Virus record (IMG/VR): IMGVR_UViG_3300024500_000045
Span: 1 to 45,637 of that record
Reading direction: 5' to 3' (one strand)
Length of the DNA stretch: 45,637 bases
DNA from: a virus
Shown here: positions 26,185 to 34,125 of the stretch, piece by piece
How positions within the stretch are numbered: the first letter of the stretch is position 1
How the letters are laid out: the number at the start of each line of letters is the position of its first letter
Program-made: the position numbers and the translations under genes
Notes under the pieces: model-generated
Database searches by the model: none
What the model saw: the letters and a program-made list of their open reading frames with translations, nothing else
Told to the model about the DNA's origin: nothing

Positions 26185-28308
26185 ATGCCATACGTTATAA
26201 ACCGATACAACGGTACACAATTAGTTGTCTTAGAAGACGGCACATTAGATACAACAACTAGTTTAGGTTTACTAGGTAGAAATTACTCCGGCTACGGTGA
26301 AGTTCAAAATGAAAACTTTCTATTTTTATTAGAAAATTTTGCAAATGGTGCTGCACCAATTAGACCTCTTAGCGGGCAATTATGGTACAATAGTACAACC
26401 AGCACTTTAAACATTTATGATGGTGCATCGTGGAAGTCGGCTTCAGCCGCTGATGTAAGCACATCAGAACCTCCAACAGGAACAGGTTCTTTTTGGTTCA
26501 ATCCAGACACAAATCAACTTTTTGTGTATGACGGAGCAGAATGGAAATTAGTTGGCCCAGAAGCTGTTGACGGATTCCCTGGCACCAAAATGGAATCTAC
26601 AACCTTATATGATACAAGTAATTTGGCCCATGCTGTAATTTTAATGAAAGTAAACAACATTGTTCAAGGTATTGTATCAAAGACATTTTTTACTATTCGT
26701 TCGTCAGATTCTATTTCTGGATTTTCAACTATAGTTCCAGGATTAAACATTTCTTCTCTAGTAGTTATTAAAGGAAATGTTGAAGGAAATTCAACAACTG
26801 CTTCTAGGTTGCAAACATCAAGAACAATTAATGGTGTAGTATTTGATGGCGGATCTGATGTAACAATTAAATCTGCAACCACTAACAAATTAATTAAAGG
26901 TACATATCTTACAGGTGCCGATTTTGATGGTAGCGTAACAAGAACATGGGCCGTTGATGCATCGTCAACTAATGATATTGGAAAAGTTGTTGCTAGAGAT
27001 AGTTCTGGAAACTTCTCAGCAGGAACAATCACAGCTAATTTAATAGGAAATGTGGTAGGTAATGTTAGTGTTGCTACCGGATCAAGCTCATTTAATAGAG
27101 TAATTGCTAATGAATTTATTGGTGCATCGTTGTCTGGAAATGCATTTTCAGCCACACAATTAGAAACAACAAGAAAAATTAACGGCGTTAATTTTAACGG
27201 TACATCTGATATTACAATAACATCTGCGGCAAGCACGTTAACCGGTGATACATTAGCATCAAACGTAGTAACTTCATTTTTAACCAGCGTTGGAACATTA
27301 AATTCATTAGAAGTTAGTGATGCCGGTATTACACTTGGCAGCAACACTTTAAAATTATATTATGATGCTGATGTTACATTACCAGTAATCTCAGCAACTA
27401 GTTACGGTGAATTAGTTTTTAGAGTTAACGACACAAGCGTTCCGTCAGAATTAGCTGAAGTTTCGTTAGTATCCGGACAGGTTGCCGCTGGACTAGGAGC
27501 CGATACCAAAGCAATGCTTGCTCCAAGAGTAACTGGCGGTGCAAATTTAGGATCTAGTGCTTATAGATATAATAAAGTATATTCAAATTATATTAATGCA
27601 CCAATAGTTAATACAGAAACAATTAATACAACAGCCGAAACAAACAGCGTAACCGTATCAAGTGACCTTATAATTCAAGGCAATTTAGTTGTAAACGGCA
27701 TTACAACAACAATTAATTCAACTGATGTTATGGTCCATGACCTAACATTTACGGTTGCAAAAGACGTAGAAAGTCCTATCAATGCAGACGGTGCAGGATT
27801 TATAGTTGGTGGAGCAAATGCTAGATTAGTTTATAGCGCCACTGGAGATAAGTGGACTATTAATAAACGTTTAGATGCAGGAACTAACGATATTATTACC
27901 ACTGGATTATTCCAAGGAACAGCTACTTCTGCTAGATATGCTGACTTAGCTGAAAATTACATTGCTGATGCGGCATACGAACCTGGTACCGTATTAGAAT
28001 TTGGTGGTTCTGCAGAAGTTAGAATAGCTGAAGATGCAACTACTCGTGTAGCAGGAGTTGTATCTACAGATCCTGCTTATTTGATGAATTCTCATTGTAC
28101 TGGGCAATATGTAGTTGCCCTAGCATTACAGGGTCGAGTTCCGTGTAAAGTACGAGGCAAAATTTCTAAGGGCGATATGCTAATCAGCGGTGGTAGCGGG
28201 TATGCAAGACCGTGTACAACCCCGCAAATTGGTACTATTATTGGTAAAGCCTTAGAAGATTTTGAAGGGATTGAGGGCATTATTGAAGTTGCTGTGGGCA
28301 GGATCTAA
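26185..28308 (+). CDS. Tail fibre protein, third paralog, with 'YADLAE' C-terminal module
   Basis: A 707-residue protein with a strong AAGGAG site at 26170-26175. Residues 1-135 carry the shared module (LLGRNYSGYGEVQNENFLFL, SGQLWYNSTTSTLNIY, KLVGPEA). The shaft has repeats of the type 'A..L.T.R.INGV.F.G..D.TI' (SRLQTSRTINGVVFDGGSDV and TQLETTRKINGVNFNGTSDI), known from many phage fibres. From about residue 579 to the end is a separate module starting TSARYADLAENYIADAAYEPG, continuing RVAGVVSTDPAYLMN and VVALALQGRVPCKVRG, and shared with the next gene. It probably forms the fibre tip or a folding/maturation cap. I do not recognise a named family for it with certainty. Confidence 0.77.
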   Translation: MPYVINRYNGTQLVVLEDGTLDTTTSLGLLGRNYSGYGEVQNENFLFLLENFANGAAPIRPLSGQLWYNSTTSTLNIYDGASWKSASAADVSTSEPPTGTGSFWFNPDTNQLFVYDGAEWKLVGPEAVDGFPGTKMESTTLYDTSNLAHAVILMKVNNIVQGIVSKTFFTIRSSDSISGFSTIVPGLNISSLVVIKGNVEGNSTTASRLQTSRTINGVVFDGGSDVTIKSATTNKLIKGTYLTGADFDGSVTRTWAVDASSTNDIGKVVARDSSGNFSAGTITANLIGNVVGNVSVATGSSSFNRVIANEFIGASLSGNAFSATQLETTRKINGVNFNGTSDITITSAASTLTGDTLASNVVTSFLTSVGTLNSLEVSDAGITLGSNTLKLYYDADVTLPVISATSYGELVFRVNDTSVPSELAEVSLVSGQVAAGLGADTKAMLAPRVTGGANLGSSAYRYNKVYSNYINAPIVNTETINTTAETNSVTVSSDLIIQGNLVVNGITTTINSTDVMVHDLTFTVAKDVESPINADGAGFIVGGANARLVYSATGDKWTINKRLDAGTNDIITTGLFQGTATSARYADLAENYIADAAYEPGTVLEFGGSAEVRIAEDATTRVAGVVSTDPAYLMNSHCTGQYVVALALQGRVPCKVRGKISKGDMLISGGSGYARPCTTPQIGTIIGKALEDFEGIEGIIEVAVGRI

Positions 28309-28319
28309 AAAAGGGTTCA

Positions 28320-28327
28320 GATAAATA
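28320..28327 (+). promoter_or_regulatory. T4-type late promoter octamer (GATAAATA)
   Basis: GATAAATA lies in the 42-base gap between the third and fourth fibre genes. GGAG at 28340-28343 and AGGG at 28345-28348 follow, before the start at 28351. It has the same octamer and arrangement as the site ahead of gp6. Confidence 0.55.
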
Positions 28328-28350
28328 ATAATAGTTTATGGAGCAGGGTA

Positions 28351-30177
28351 ATGGCATACCAAGTTGATAATTTTAACGGAACGTTTTTAGTATCTGTAGA
28401 AGATGGTACGATTGATACAACTACGGATTTACGTTTCGTAGGTAAGAACTACGCCGGTTATGGCGAAGTACAAAACGAGAATTTTTTACATCTTTTACAG
28501 AATTTTTCTAATACATCGGCTCCGCCCAAGGCAATCACCGGACAAATTTGGTATGATAGCTCTACTAAAAAGTTAAAATTTTACGACGGCTCTCGATTTA
28601 AAGTTGCCAGCGGTGCTGAAGTTAGCGCAAGTGCTCCAACTGGATTAGCTAAGGGTGATTTTTGGTTTGACGAAAGTGCAAATCAACTATACACATGGAG
28701 CGGAACAGAGTATGTTTTAATTGGACCAGCAGCCGCTCCGGAATTTGGTACTTCAGCAGCAGTAGGTCAAGTAGTACAAGACAACACCGGCGGCCCACAA
28801 ACTATTGTTAAATTAGTTTCAGGTGGCGACACAATTGCTATTGCAAGTAAAACAGATTTTGTTTTAGGATCAGTTAATCCTATTACCGGATTTAGCAGAA
28901 TTAAAAAGGGTATTACTTTAGTCAACACTGATAGTTTAACTGGAGTAACTACTGCATCATCGCAATATTACTTCTGGGGTACAGCAAGTAACTCGTTAAA
29001 ATTAAACGGAATTGCAGCAGATCAGTTTTTAACCAAAGGTGATTTAAGATTTACAGAACAAATTGCTTTTCCTGATGCAGGAATTACCGTAGGCGATAGC
29101 GATGACTTACTAGTATTTGTTGAAACACAAGATCCTTTTTACAATGAAGTTGGTGGTAATCCGTTAAGAGACGAAGATCAAGTTGTTATTGAACAAGCTA
29201 TTGCAGGACAACCAATTACTTTTAGAATTCGTGTAAACGAAACAACTAAATCAAACGTATTAAAAGTTAAATCTAGCGGAGTATATCCAGGCTCAGATGG
29301 TAATTTATATCTTGGATCAGCATCAAAACGTTGGGGACAAATTTATTCTACAGATATTTACGGTGCATTAACTGGTAACGTTACAGGAAATACAACAGGT
29401 ACACACATCGGTGCAGTATATGCCAGTGACGAAACTGAAGCCTTTGACCCAGAAACTAAAACATTTTATGGAACATTAGGTACTCCAAGTCAGCGTAGTT
29501 TAGTTTACGGAGATTTAGTAGGTGAAGTAACAGGATCAGCCCAAACTGCAAGTAAATTGGGATCTTATAGTCCAAGTATTTCAACATCTCCTGATACCGT
29601 AGTAGTTAGAGATTCCGAAGGAAATATTTACGGTACAACCTTTCAAGGAACTGCTTTACTTGCAGACCGTTTAAAAATTGATAATTTAGCAGTTGATACA
29701 GATGCAACTTATAGAACAGCTAAAACTACAGCGGTTGCAAATTCAATTGCAGCACGTGATGGTAGCGGAAACTTATCAGCAGTTTTATTTGATGGTACAG
29801 CAACCGCAGCTCGATATGCTGACCTAGCAGAAAAATACTTAACAGATAAAGAATACGAGCCTGGCACGGTTGTTTCTGTTTGCGAACATGGCGACCACGA
29901 AGTAGAAGCCTGTCAGTGGGGACAACGTGCTATTGGTGTAGTAAGTACAAATCCAGCGTTTATGATGAATAAAGATCTAGAAGGCGGAACATATATTGCT
30001 CTTAAAGGTCGCGTTCCAGTTAAAGTAACAGGCGCAGTTAAAAAAGGACAACGCCTAATAGCAGGAAATGATGGAACAGCAGTAGCTGGAGTCCCACATG
30101 CAAATGATGTATTTGCTATTGCATTAGAAACAAACAACGAAACTTCTGTTAAATTAATAGAAGCGGTTATATTATAA
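28351..30177 (+). CDS. Tail fibre protein, fourth paralog, with 'YADLAE' C-terminal module
   Basis: A 608-residue protein. Residues 1-135 repeat the shared module (FVGKNYAGYGEVQNENFLHL, TGQIWYDSSTKKLKFY, VLIGPAA). The shaft contains LYLGSASKRWGQIYSTDIYG and GNVTGNTTGTHIGAVYAS, patterns common in phage fibres. From about residue 484 the chain matches the C-terminal module of the third paralog: TAARYADLAEKYLTDKEYEPG, IGVVSTNPAFMMN, YIALKGRVPVKVTGAVKKGQ. The last two paralogs therefore keep both ends and vary in the middle. The late-promoter octamer and GGAG/AGGG lie directly upstream. Confidence 0.77.
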   Translation: MAYQVDNFNGTFLVSVEDGTIDTTTDLRFVGKNYAGYGEVQNENFLHLLQNFSNTSAPPKAITGQIWYDSSTKKLKFYDGSRFKVASGAEVSASAPTGLAKGDFWFDESANQLYTWSGTEYVLIGPAAAPEFGTSAAVGQVVQDNTGGPQTIVKLVSGGDTIAIASKTDFVLGSVNPITGFSRIKKGITLVNTDSLTGVTTASSQYYFWGTASNSLKLNGIAADQFLTKGDLRFTEQIAFPDAGITVGDSDDLLVFVETQDPFYNEVGGNPLRDEDQVVIEQAIAGQPITFRIRVNETTKSNVLKVKSSGVYPGSDGNLYLGSASKRWGQIYSTDIYGALTGNVTGNTTGTHIGAVYASDETEAFDPETKTFYGTLGTPSQRSLVYGDLVGEVTGSAQTASKLGSYSPSISTSPDTVVVRDSEGNIYGTTFQGTALLADRLKIDNLAVDTDATYRTAKTTAVANSIAARDGSGNLSAVLFDGTATAARYADLAEKYLTDKEYEPGTVVSVCEHGDHEVEACQWGQRAIGVVSTNPAFMMNKDLEGGTYIALKGRVPVKVTGAVKKGQRLIAGNDGTAVAGVPHANDVFAIALETNNETSVKLIEAVIL

Positions 30178-30186
30178 GGATTAAAA

Positions 30187-31089
30187 ATGGCAGGCGTTGG
30201 AACACAGATTCTTGCATCAGATTATAATAATATTCGAGACAAGATAATTGAGGTAATGGGTACCGGTGCCGGAACTTACGGGTACGGACAAGTAATTGCT
30301 AGCACAGCAGTAGTTCAAGAAAAAGTAACCAAAGCTCAGTGGGATTATCTTCGATTTGATATTGTTAACGCTAGATTACATCAAACTGGCACACTCCCAA
30401 CAATTAGAGAAATTCAAACAACTGATCCAATACGTTACGATGCTGATCATCCAAATTATCAGTATAATACTATTGCTGAACAAGCAAGAACTGATAGATT
30501 TTCAATTGGAGCAGGACAATTTCATACATTAGCAGCAGGGGATGTTTCTAGATCCTCGGCATGGGCTAATAGCGTGTCGTCAAATGTAGTTGTTGATTTT
30601 GGAACGGTTGACCAGTGTAGGTTCTTTTTTAATTCTGGCGGAAAAATTCGATTATATTCTTCAAGAACTGGCGGATCCTCTACTGCTCAAAATGCTGCCT
30701 GGACTAGCCTACTTAGCGCAGTAGGTTCACGAGATTTTTCAGTAAGTTCGTCCGGAGTGTCTTTTTATCAATTGACAAATAGTTACCAAACATTCTATAC
30801 ATCTACATCGTCATCACCGTATGCATCAAATAGATATACAATTGATGTAAAGTGTAATGTTGCTGATAATTCTGGCGGAACAACTAATCAATTAACATTT
30901 AGAATTACTTGGCTTGATTCATATACTGATCCAAGTCCTGGAAATCCTCCTCCACCGGGCGATAGTGTTGACGGAACATTAACATTAACTATCGAAGAAA
31001 TTAAAGCTTCGGGAACCCTGTTACCTTCTGGTTCTTTTACAATCACAAGTCCAACAAGTTATTCAATATCTGCAATTGCAGGCTCGTAA
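30187..31089 (+). CDS. Tail/virion-associated protein, first of two tandem paralogs
   Basis: A 300-residue protein with AAGGA at 30176-30180. It starts MAGVGTQILASDYNNIRDKI and continues GYGQVIASTAVV, TKAQWDYLRFDIVNARLHQTG and PNYQYNTIAEQA. Later come FFNSGGKIRLYSS, SYQTFYTSTSSSPYASNRYTI and a proline-rich turn with NPPPPGDSVDGTL near residue 258. The 'DYN.IR.K....GtG..GYGQ' opening occurs in fibre-region proteins of marine T4-like phages as I recall, usually without assigned function. It is beta-rich with no signal peptide or catalytic motif. It lies directly after the fibre cluster, so a fibre tip or decoration role is plausible. Confidence 0.65.
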   Translation: MAGVGTQILASDYNNIRDKIIEVMGTGAGTYGYGQVIASTAVVQEKVTKAQWDYLRFDIVNARLHQTGTLPTIREIQTTDPIRYDADHPNYQYNTIAEQARTDRFSIGAGQFHTLAAGDVSRSSAWANSVSSNVVVDFGTVDQCRFFFNSGGKIRLYSSRTGGSSTAQNAAWTSLLSAVGSRDFSVSSSGVSFYQLTNSYQTFYTSTSSSPYASNRYTIDVKCNVADNSGGTTNQLTFRITWLDSYTDPSPGNPPPPGDSVDGTLTLTIEEIKASGTLLPSGSFTITSPTSYSISAIAGS

Positions 31090-31092
31090 TTG

Positions 31093-31100
31093 TTTAAATA
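31093..31100 (+). promoter_or_regulatory. Possible weak late promoter (TTTAAATA)
   Basis: TTTAAATA followed by CC lies in the 28-base gap before the second paralog. It differs from TATAAATA at the second base, normally a conserved position, so it may be chance. The gap also holds a strong GGAGGA Shine-Dalgarno at 31107-31112, 5 bases before the start. Confidence 0.25.
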
Positions 31101-31117
31101 CCTAACGGAGGAATTTA

Positions 31118-32023
31118 ATGGCGGCCTATGATTATATTAGCGTACCGGATTATAACAATATTAGAAATAAAATTTCTGGAGTAATGTCTACCGGGTCAGC
31201 CACACTTGGATACGGGCAGGCCTTACAATCTTCGTTGGTTGCAACTGGCGATGCTGTTACAAAGACACAATGGGATAATTTAAGATTTGATGTAGTTAAT
31301 GCAATAGTGCATCAATCAGGTTCAGTTCCAACAATAACTACAATTAACGAAGGCGAATTACTTAGATATGCAGCTGATCAGCCAAATTATCAATATAGCA
31401 CATTAGCATCGTTAGCAGAAACAAATCGTTTTGATTTAGGAACAGGTCAGTATGTTACTGAAGCAGGAACATCAAGATCTAACTCTGTTTCTTTTAGTGG
31501 CGAGGTAGCAAGTACCTGTACAATATCATTTACAAGTGCTGATCAAGCAAGATATTTTTTTAATTCTGGCGGAAAAATAAGATTTACTTCAGCATTTACT
31601 CAAGGTGCTTCTCCTACACAACAAGATAATTCTTGGAACACTACTTTATCTGCAACATCTGCAAGTCCTGCTGTGTTTGGGGGTAATTCTCCCGCAGTTA
31701 ATTTTTATACTTTAACCAATTCTTATCAAACATTTTATCAACTTTCATCATCATCTCCATATTCATCTAATAGATGGCAAATAGATGTATTATGTAATAT
31801 TGGTAATAATAATTCAGGCGGCGCAACATCTATAACTTTTAGATCTAGATGGATTGACGGATATACTGATCCCGGATTTCCTCCCCCTGGAGATGCAGTT
31901 AACGGAACAATGTCCTGGACCATAACCCATGTTAGAGCGTCCGGAGCTTTATATCCAAATTTAACACCTCAGAGTTTTAATGCTCCTTCTCCTGCTTATG
32001 CTGCACCTAGCACCATAGCATAA
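31118..32023 (+). CDS. Tail/virion-associated protein, second of two tandem paralogs
   Basis: A 301-residue protein, clearly a duplicate of the preceding gene: VPDYNNIRNKISGVMSTGSA, GYGQALQSSLVA, TKTQWDNLRFDVVNAIVHQSG, PNYQYSTLASLAETNRFDLG, RYFFNSGGKIRFTS, SYQTFYQLSSSSPYSSNRWQI and FPPPGDAVNGTMSW. The paralogs agree along their whole length, with small indels in the middle, so this is a whole-gene tandem duplication. The GGAGGA site is the strongest in the fibre block. Same role uncertainty as its neighbour. Confidence 0.65.
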   Translation: MAAYDYISVPDYNNIRNKISGVMSTGSATLGYGQALQSSLVATGDAVTKTQWDNLRFDVVNAIVHQSGSVPTITTINEGELLRYAADQPNYQYSTLASLAETNRFDLGTGQYVTEAGTSRSNSVSFSGEVASTCTISFTSADQARYFFNSGGKIRFTSAFTQGASPTQQDNSWNTTLSATSASPAVFGGNSPAVNFYTLTNSYQTFYQLSSSSPYSSNRWQIDVLCNIGNNNSGGATSITFRSRWIDGYTDPGFPPPGDAVNGTMSWTITHVRASGALYPNLTPQSFNAPSPAYAAPSTIA

Positions 32024-32046
32024 TTTTTCACCCCATCTATACCCCA

Positions 32047-32054
32047 CATAAATA
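32047..32054 (+). promoter_or_regulatory. T4-type late promoter octamer (CATAAATA) at head of the enzyme cassette
   Basis: CATAAATA in the 58-base gap between the last virion-type gene and the cassette. GGGAG at 32072-32076 gives a good Shine-Dalgarno 5 bases before ATG 32082. The eleven cassette genes that follow have gaps of at most 2 bases, and no further promoter-like gap exists until 44685, so this site could drive all of them. Confidence 0.5.
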
Positions 32055-32070
32055 ATATACTCATATTATT
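32051..32070 (+). other. Perfect 8-bp inverted repeat with 4-base loop overlapping the late promoter
   Basis: AATAATAT, loop ACTC, ATATTATT: a perfect but wholly A/T stem. Its left arm shares bases with the CATAAATA octamer. If transcription starts about 5-7 bases after the octamer, the left arm is not transcribed, so an RNA hairpin is unlikely from this promoter. Read-through RNA from upstream would contain the full stem directly ahead of GGGAG. There is no U-tract, so it is not a canonical terminator. Confidence 0.4.
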
Positions 32071-32081
32071 AGGGAGTATGT

Positions 32082-32432
32082 ATGGAATCTTTATTAACAA
32101 AAGCCTTAGAGTTTTCAAACTATAAGCAATCTCTAGCCATTCAACGCAAAGCGTTAAAAGAAAAAGTTGATGCAAAATTAACTTTTGGATTCAATGGCGG
32201 TATTTTTAAAATTAACAGAGAATTAATTAATTTTGTTCAATTTTTAATTGATCAAGATAGATCTACAGATGTAGTTCTTATCGACGCAAACGACAATCCT
32301 GTTTTAGTTAATGATTTGTCAAAATTCAAAGATGAAATTTTTGACAGATACTTTACAGCGACCAACGAATATTATCAAGAATACGAAGTGATTAAAAAAG
32401 CTCGTTCTGTAGAAGCATTGGTGGATCTATGA
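32082..32432 (+). CDS. Small protein of unknown function, first gene of the cassette
   Basis: A 116-residue soluble, charged protein. Visible features are an N-terminal helix with MESLLTKALEFSNYKQSLAIQ, a glycine turn FGFNGGIFKINRELINFVQF, an acidic strand VVLIDANDNPVLVNDL, and a C-terminal helical part ATNEYYQEYEVIKKARSVEAL. The 'NGG.F.in.eLi.fv' segment with a 'VLID.N..P' strand resembles small proteins I associate with marine T4-like phage fibre regions. No function is known to me. Its stop overlaps the next start by ATGA, so the two are translationally coupled. No Cys-rich or leader-like precursor-peptide features are present. Confidence 0.62.
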   Translation: MESLLTKALEFSNYKQSLAIQRKALKEKVDAKLTFGFNGGIFKINRELINFVQFLIDQDRSTDVVLIDANDNPVLVNDLSKFKDEIFDRYFTATNEYYQEYEVIKKARSVEALVDL

Positions 32433-33289
32433 AAAAAGGCGGCCTAATTTTTGCTCATAATAGCAGAGAAGTTGACTATGCTTTATTGGCAGTGATTTCT
32501 GGTGGCCTTGCAAAAAAGAATCTTGAAATTCCGTTTACTTTAGTAACAGATGATGCTACAATTGAATGGATGAAGACTTCAAATATTTGGGATAAAGCAA
32601 ATGACGTTTTTGAAAACATTATTTCTACCCCACGTCCAGAAACTCTGAACACAAGACGTTTAAATGACGGTAACGAATCGAAAACAATTCCTTTCATTAA
32701 TGCCGATAGAGCATCGGTATGGGATCTAACACCATATGATAGAACACTTCTTCTAGATAGCGATTATTTGATTTTTTCTAACGCCCTGAATAATTATTGG
32801 GATATTGATGAAAGTATTTTAATATCAAAATCTATGAATGATATTAGAGGTGATCGAATTGGTTTCTTAGATAAACATGTATCTGAAACAGGAGTTCATT
32901 TGTTTTGGGCTACCGCTGTCATTTTTACAAAAAACGAGGAAAGCAAAACATTTTTTGAATATGTAAAACATATTCGAAACAACTACGAACAATACGGTGA
33001 CATTTACAGATTTAATCCTCATCAGTATAGAAACGATATTTCTTTCAGCGTTGCAAAACATTTCTTAGAAGGTTTTACAACAGATACTTCAAATGCTTTA
33101 CCGTCATTATTAACTACAACTGATAAAGATATGTTAGCCGATGTTAAGGGAAATAAATTATACTTCCTAATAAATGATCCTTTAAATCAAGAAGCATTTA
33201 CAGCATGTTCTATTAATAATACCGATGTTCATGTAATGAATAAACAAAGCATTGTTAGAAATAAAGATAAATTGTTGGAGTTAATATGA
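32429..33289 (+). CDS. Putative glycosyltransferase, GT8-like (GT-A fold), first copy
   Basis: A 286-residue protein. The N-terminal half reads like a GT-A nucleotide-sugar domain: GLIFAHNSREVDYALLAVIS, IPFTLVTDDATIEWM, then DLTPYDRTLLLDSDYLIF with the metal-binding DxD at D110-S-D112. Downstream is HLFWATAVIFTKNEESKTFFEYV, in the place where GT8-like enzymes have acceptor-side residues. The fold call is from the strand-DxD pattern, so sugar donor and acceptor are unknown. It overlaps its neighbours by four bases on both sides (ATGA), placing it firmly in the operon. The following gene is a related GT, so the two may act in sequence. Confidence 0.66.
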   Translation: MKKGGLIFAHNSREVDYALLAVISGGLAKKNLEIPFTLVTDDATIEWMKTSNIWDKANDVFENIISTPRPETLNTRRLNDGNESKTIPFINADRASVWDLTPYDRTLLLDSDYLIFSNALNNYWDIDESILISKSMNDIRGDRIGFLDKHVSETGVHLFWATAVIFTKNEESKTFFEYVKHIRNNYEQYGDIYRFNPHQYRNDISFSVAKHFLEGFTTDTSNALPSLLTTTDKDMLADVKGNKLYFLINDPLNQEAFTACSINNTDVHVMNKQSIVRNKDKLLELI

Positions 33290-34125
33290 CATTTGGATAT
33301 TTAATTGTAGTTGCCAAACACGAAACAATTGACTACACAAAATTAGCCTATTCTTTGGCATTAAGTATTAAAAATACACAGAAGTGGGGTTATAATAATG
33401 TAGCTTTAGTTACAGATGATGTTTCTGCTGTAGAACAATTAAAAAGTCCTTGGGTATTTGATAAAGTAATTCCTTGGAACAAAGAAAAGGGATGGGACGG
33501 TCGATCATGGATGGATCATTTAACACCTTGGGATAACACAATATGTTTAGATGCTGACATGTTGTTTACAAGAGATGTTAGTCATTGGGCAGAATATTTT
33601 ATTAATAACTCAGAATTGTATGTAGCAAACAAAGCATTTACATACAGAGGAGAAGTTATTACAGGCGATTTTTATAGAAAAGCATTTGTAAAAAATAATT
33701 TGCCTAATTTATATTCTTTCTATACGTTCTTTAAGAAAGATAGCGAACTAGCAAAAGAATTTTTTACCTTAGCAAGACATATTATAAAAAATCCTAACGA
33801 ATTTAAAAATACTTTCTTTCCAGATTTTAAACCTAAAGTAATTGGAACCGATGAAGCATTTGCATTATCATCTAAAATTTTAGATATTACTGATCAAATT
33901 GCATATGATTTAGATTTTCCTAAAATTGTTCACATGAAGCCAATGATTCAAAATTGGCCATGGCCGTCAGATAGATACACAGATCATGTAGGATTTTATT
34001 TCAATGTAAACAACGAACTTAAGATTGGAAATTATAGACAATATGATGTAGTTCATTATGTTGAAAAAGAATTGATTACAGATGAAATTATCAGCATACA
34101 GGAAGAGAAATTATGGCAGAAATAA
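33286..34125 (+). CDS. Putative glycosyltransferase, GT8-like (GT-A fold), second copy
   Basis: A 279-residue protein related to the preceding one. The pattern is GYLIVVAKHETIDYTKLAYS, YNNVALVTDDVSAVEQL, then DHLTPWDNTICLDADMLF with DxD at D89-A-D91. Later YSFYTFFKKDSELAKEFF occupies the place of the 'FWA...F.K..ES..FF' element in the first copy, and KVIGTDEAFALSSKI (with TDE) is a typical GT8-type acceptor segment. The C-terminal HMKPMIQNWPW provides an 'H.KP' motif often near the metal site of such enzymes. It overlaps the next gene by 13 bases. Donor and acceptor are unknown. Confidence 0.7.
   Translation: MTFGYLIVVAKHETIDYTKLAYSLALSIKNTQKWGYNNVALVTDDVSAVEQLKSPWVFDKVIPWNKEKGWDGRSWMDHLTPWDNTICLDADMLFTRDVSHWAEYFINNSELYVANKAFTYRGEVITGDFYRKAFVKNNLPNLYSFYTFFKKDSELAKEFFTLARHIIKNPNEFKNTFFPDFKPKVIGTDEAFALSSKILDITDQIAYDLDFPKIVHMKPMIQNWPWPSDRYTDHVGFYFNVNNELKIGNYRQYDVVHYVEKELITDEIISIQEEKLWQK

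Noticed and set aside
25759-26220. Minus-strand frame of 153 codons across the end of the second fibre gene
   Set aside because: Shadow of the coding strand. It crosses the intergenic ribosome site of the third fibre gene and resembles no protein.
26664-27347. Long minus-strand open frame of 227 codons inside the third fibre gene
   Set aside because: It is antisense to a clear fibre gene with shared paralog domains. It has no Shine-Dalgarno context and a valine/leucine/proline-rich composition typical of the reverse complement of Thr/Ala/Asn-rich fibre repeats.
32024-32081. Factor-independent terminator between virion genes and the cassette
   Set aside because: The only stem is eight A/T pairs with no following T-run, and it overlaps a promoter-like octamer.
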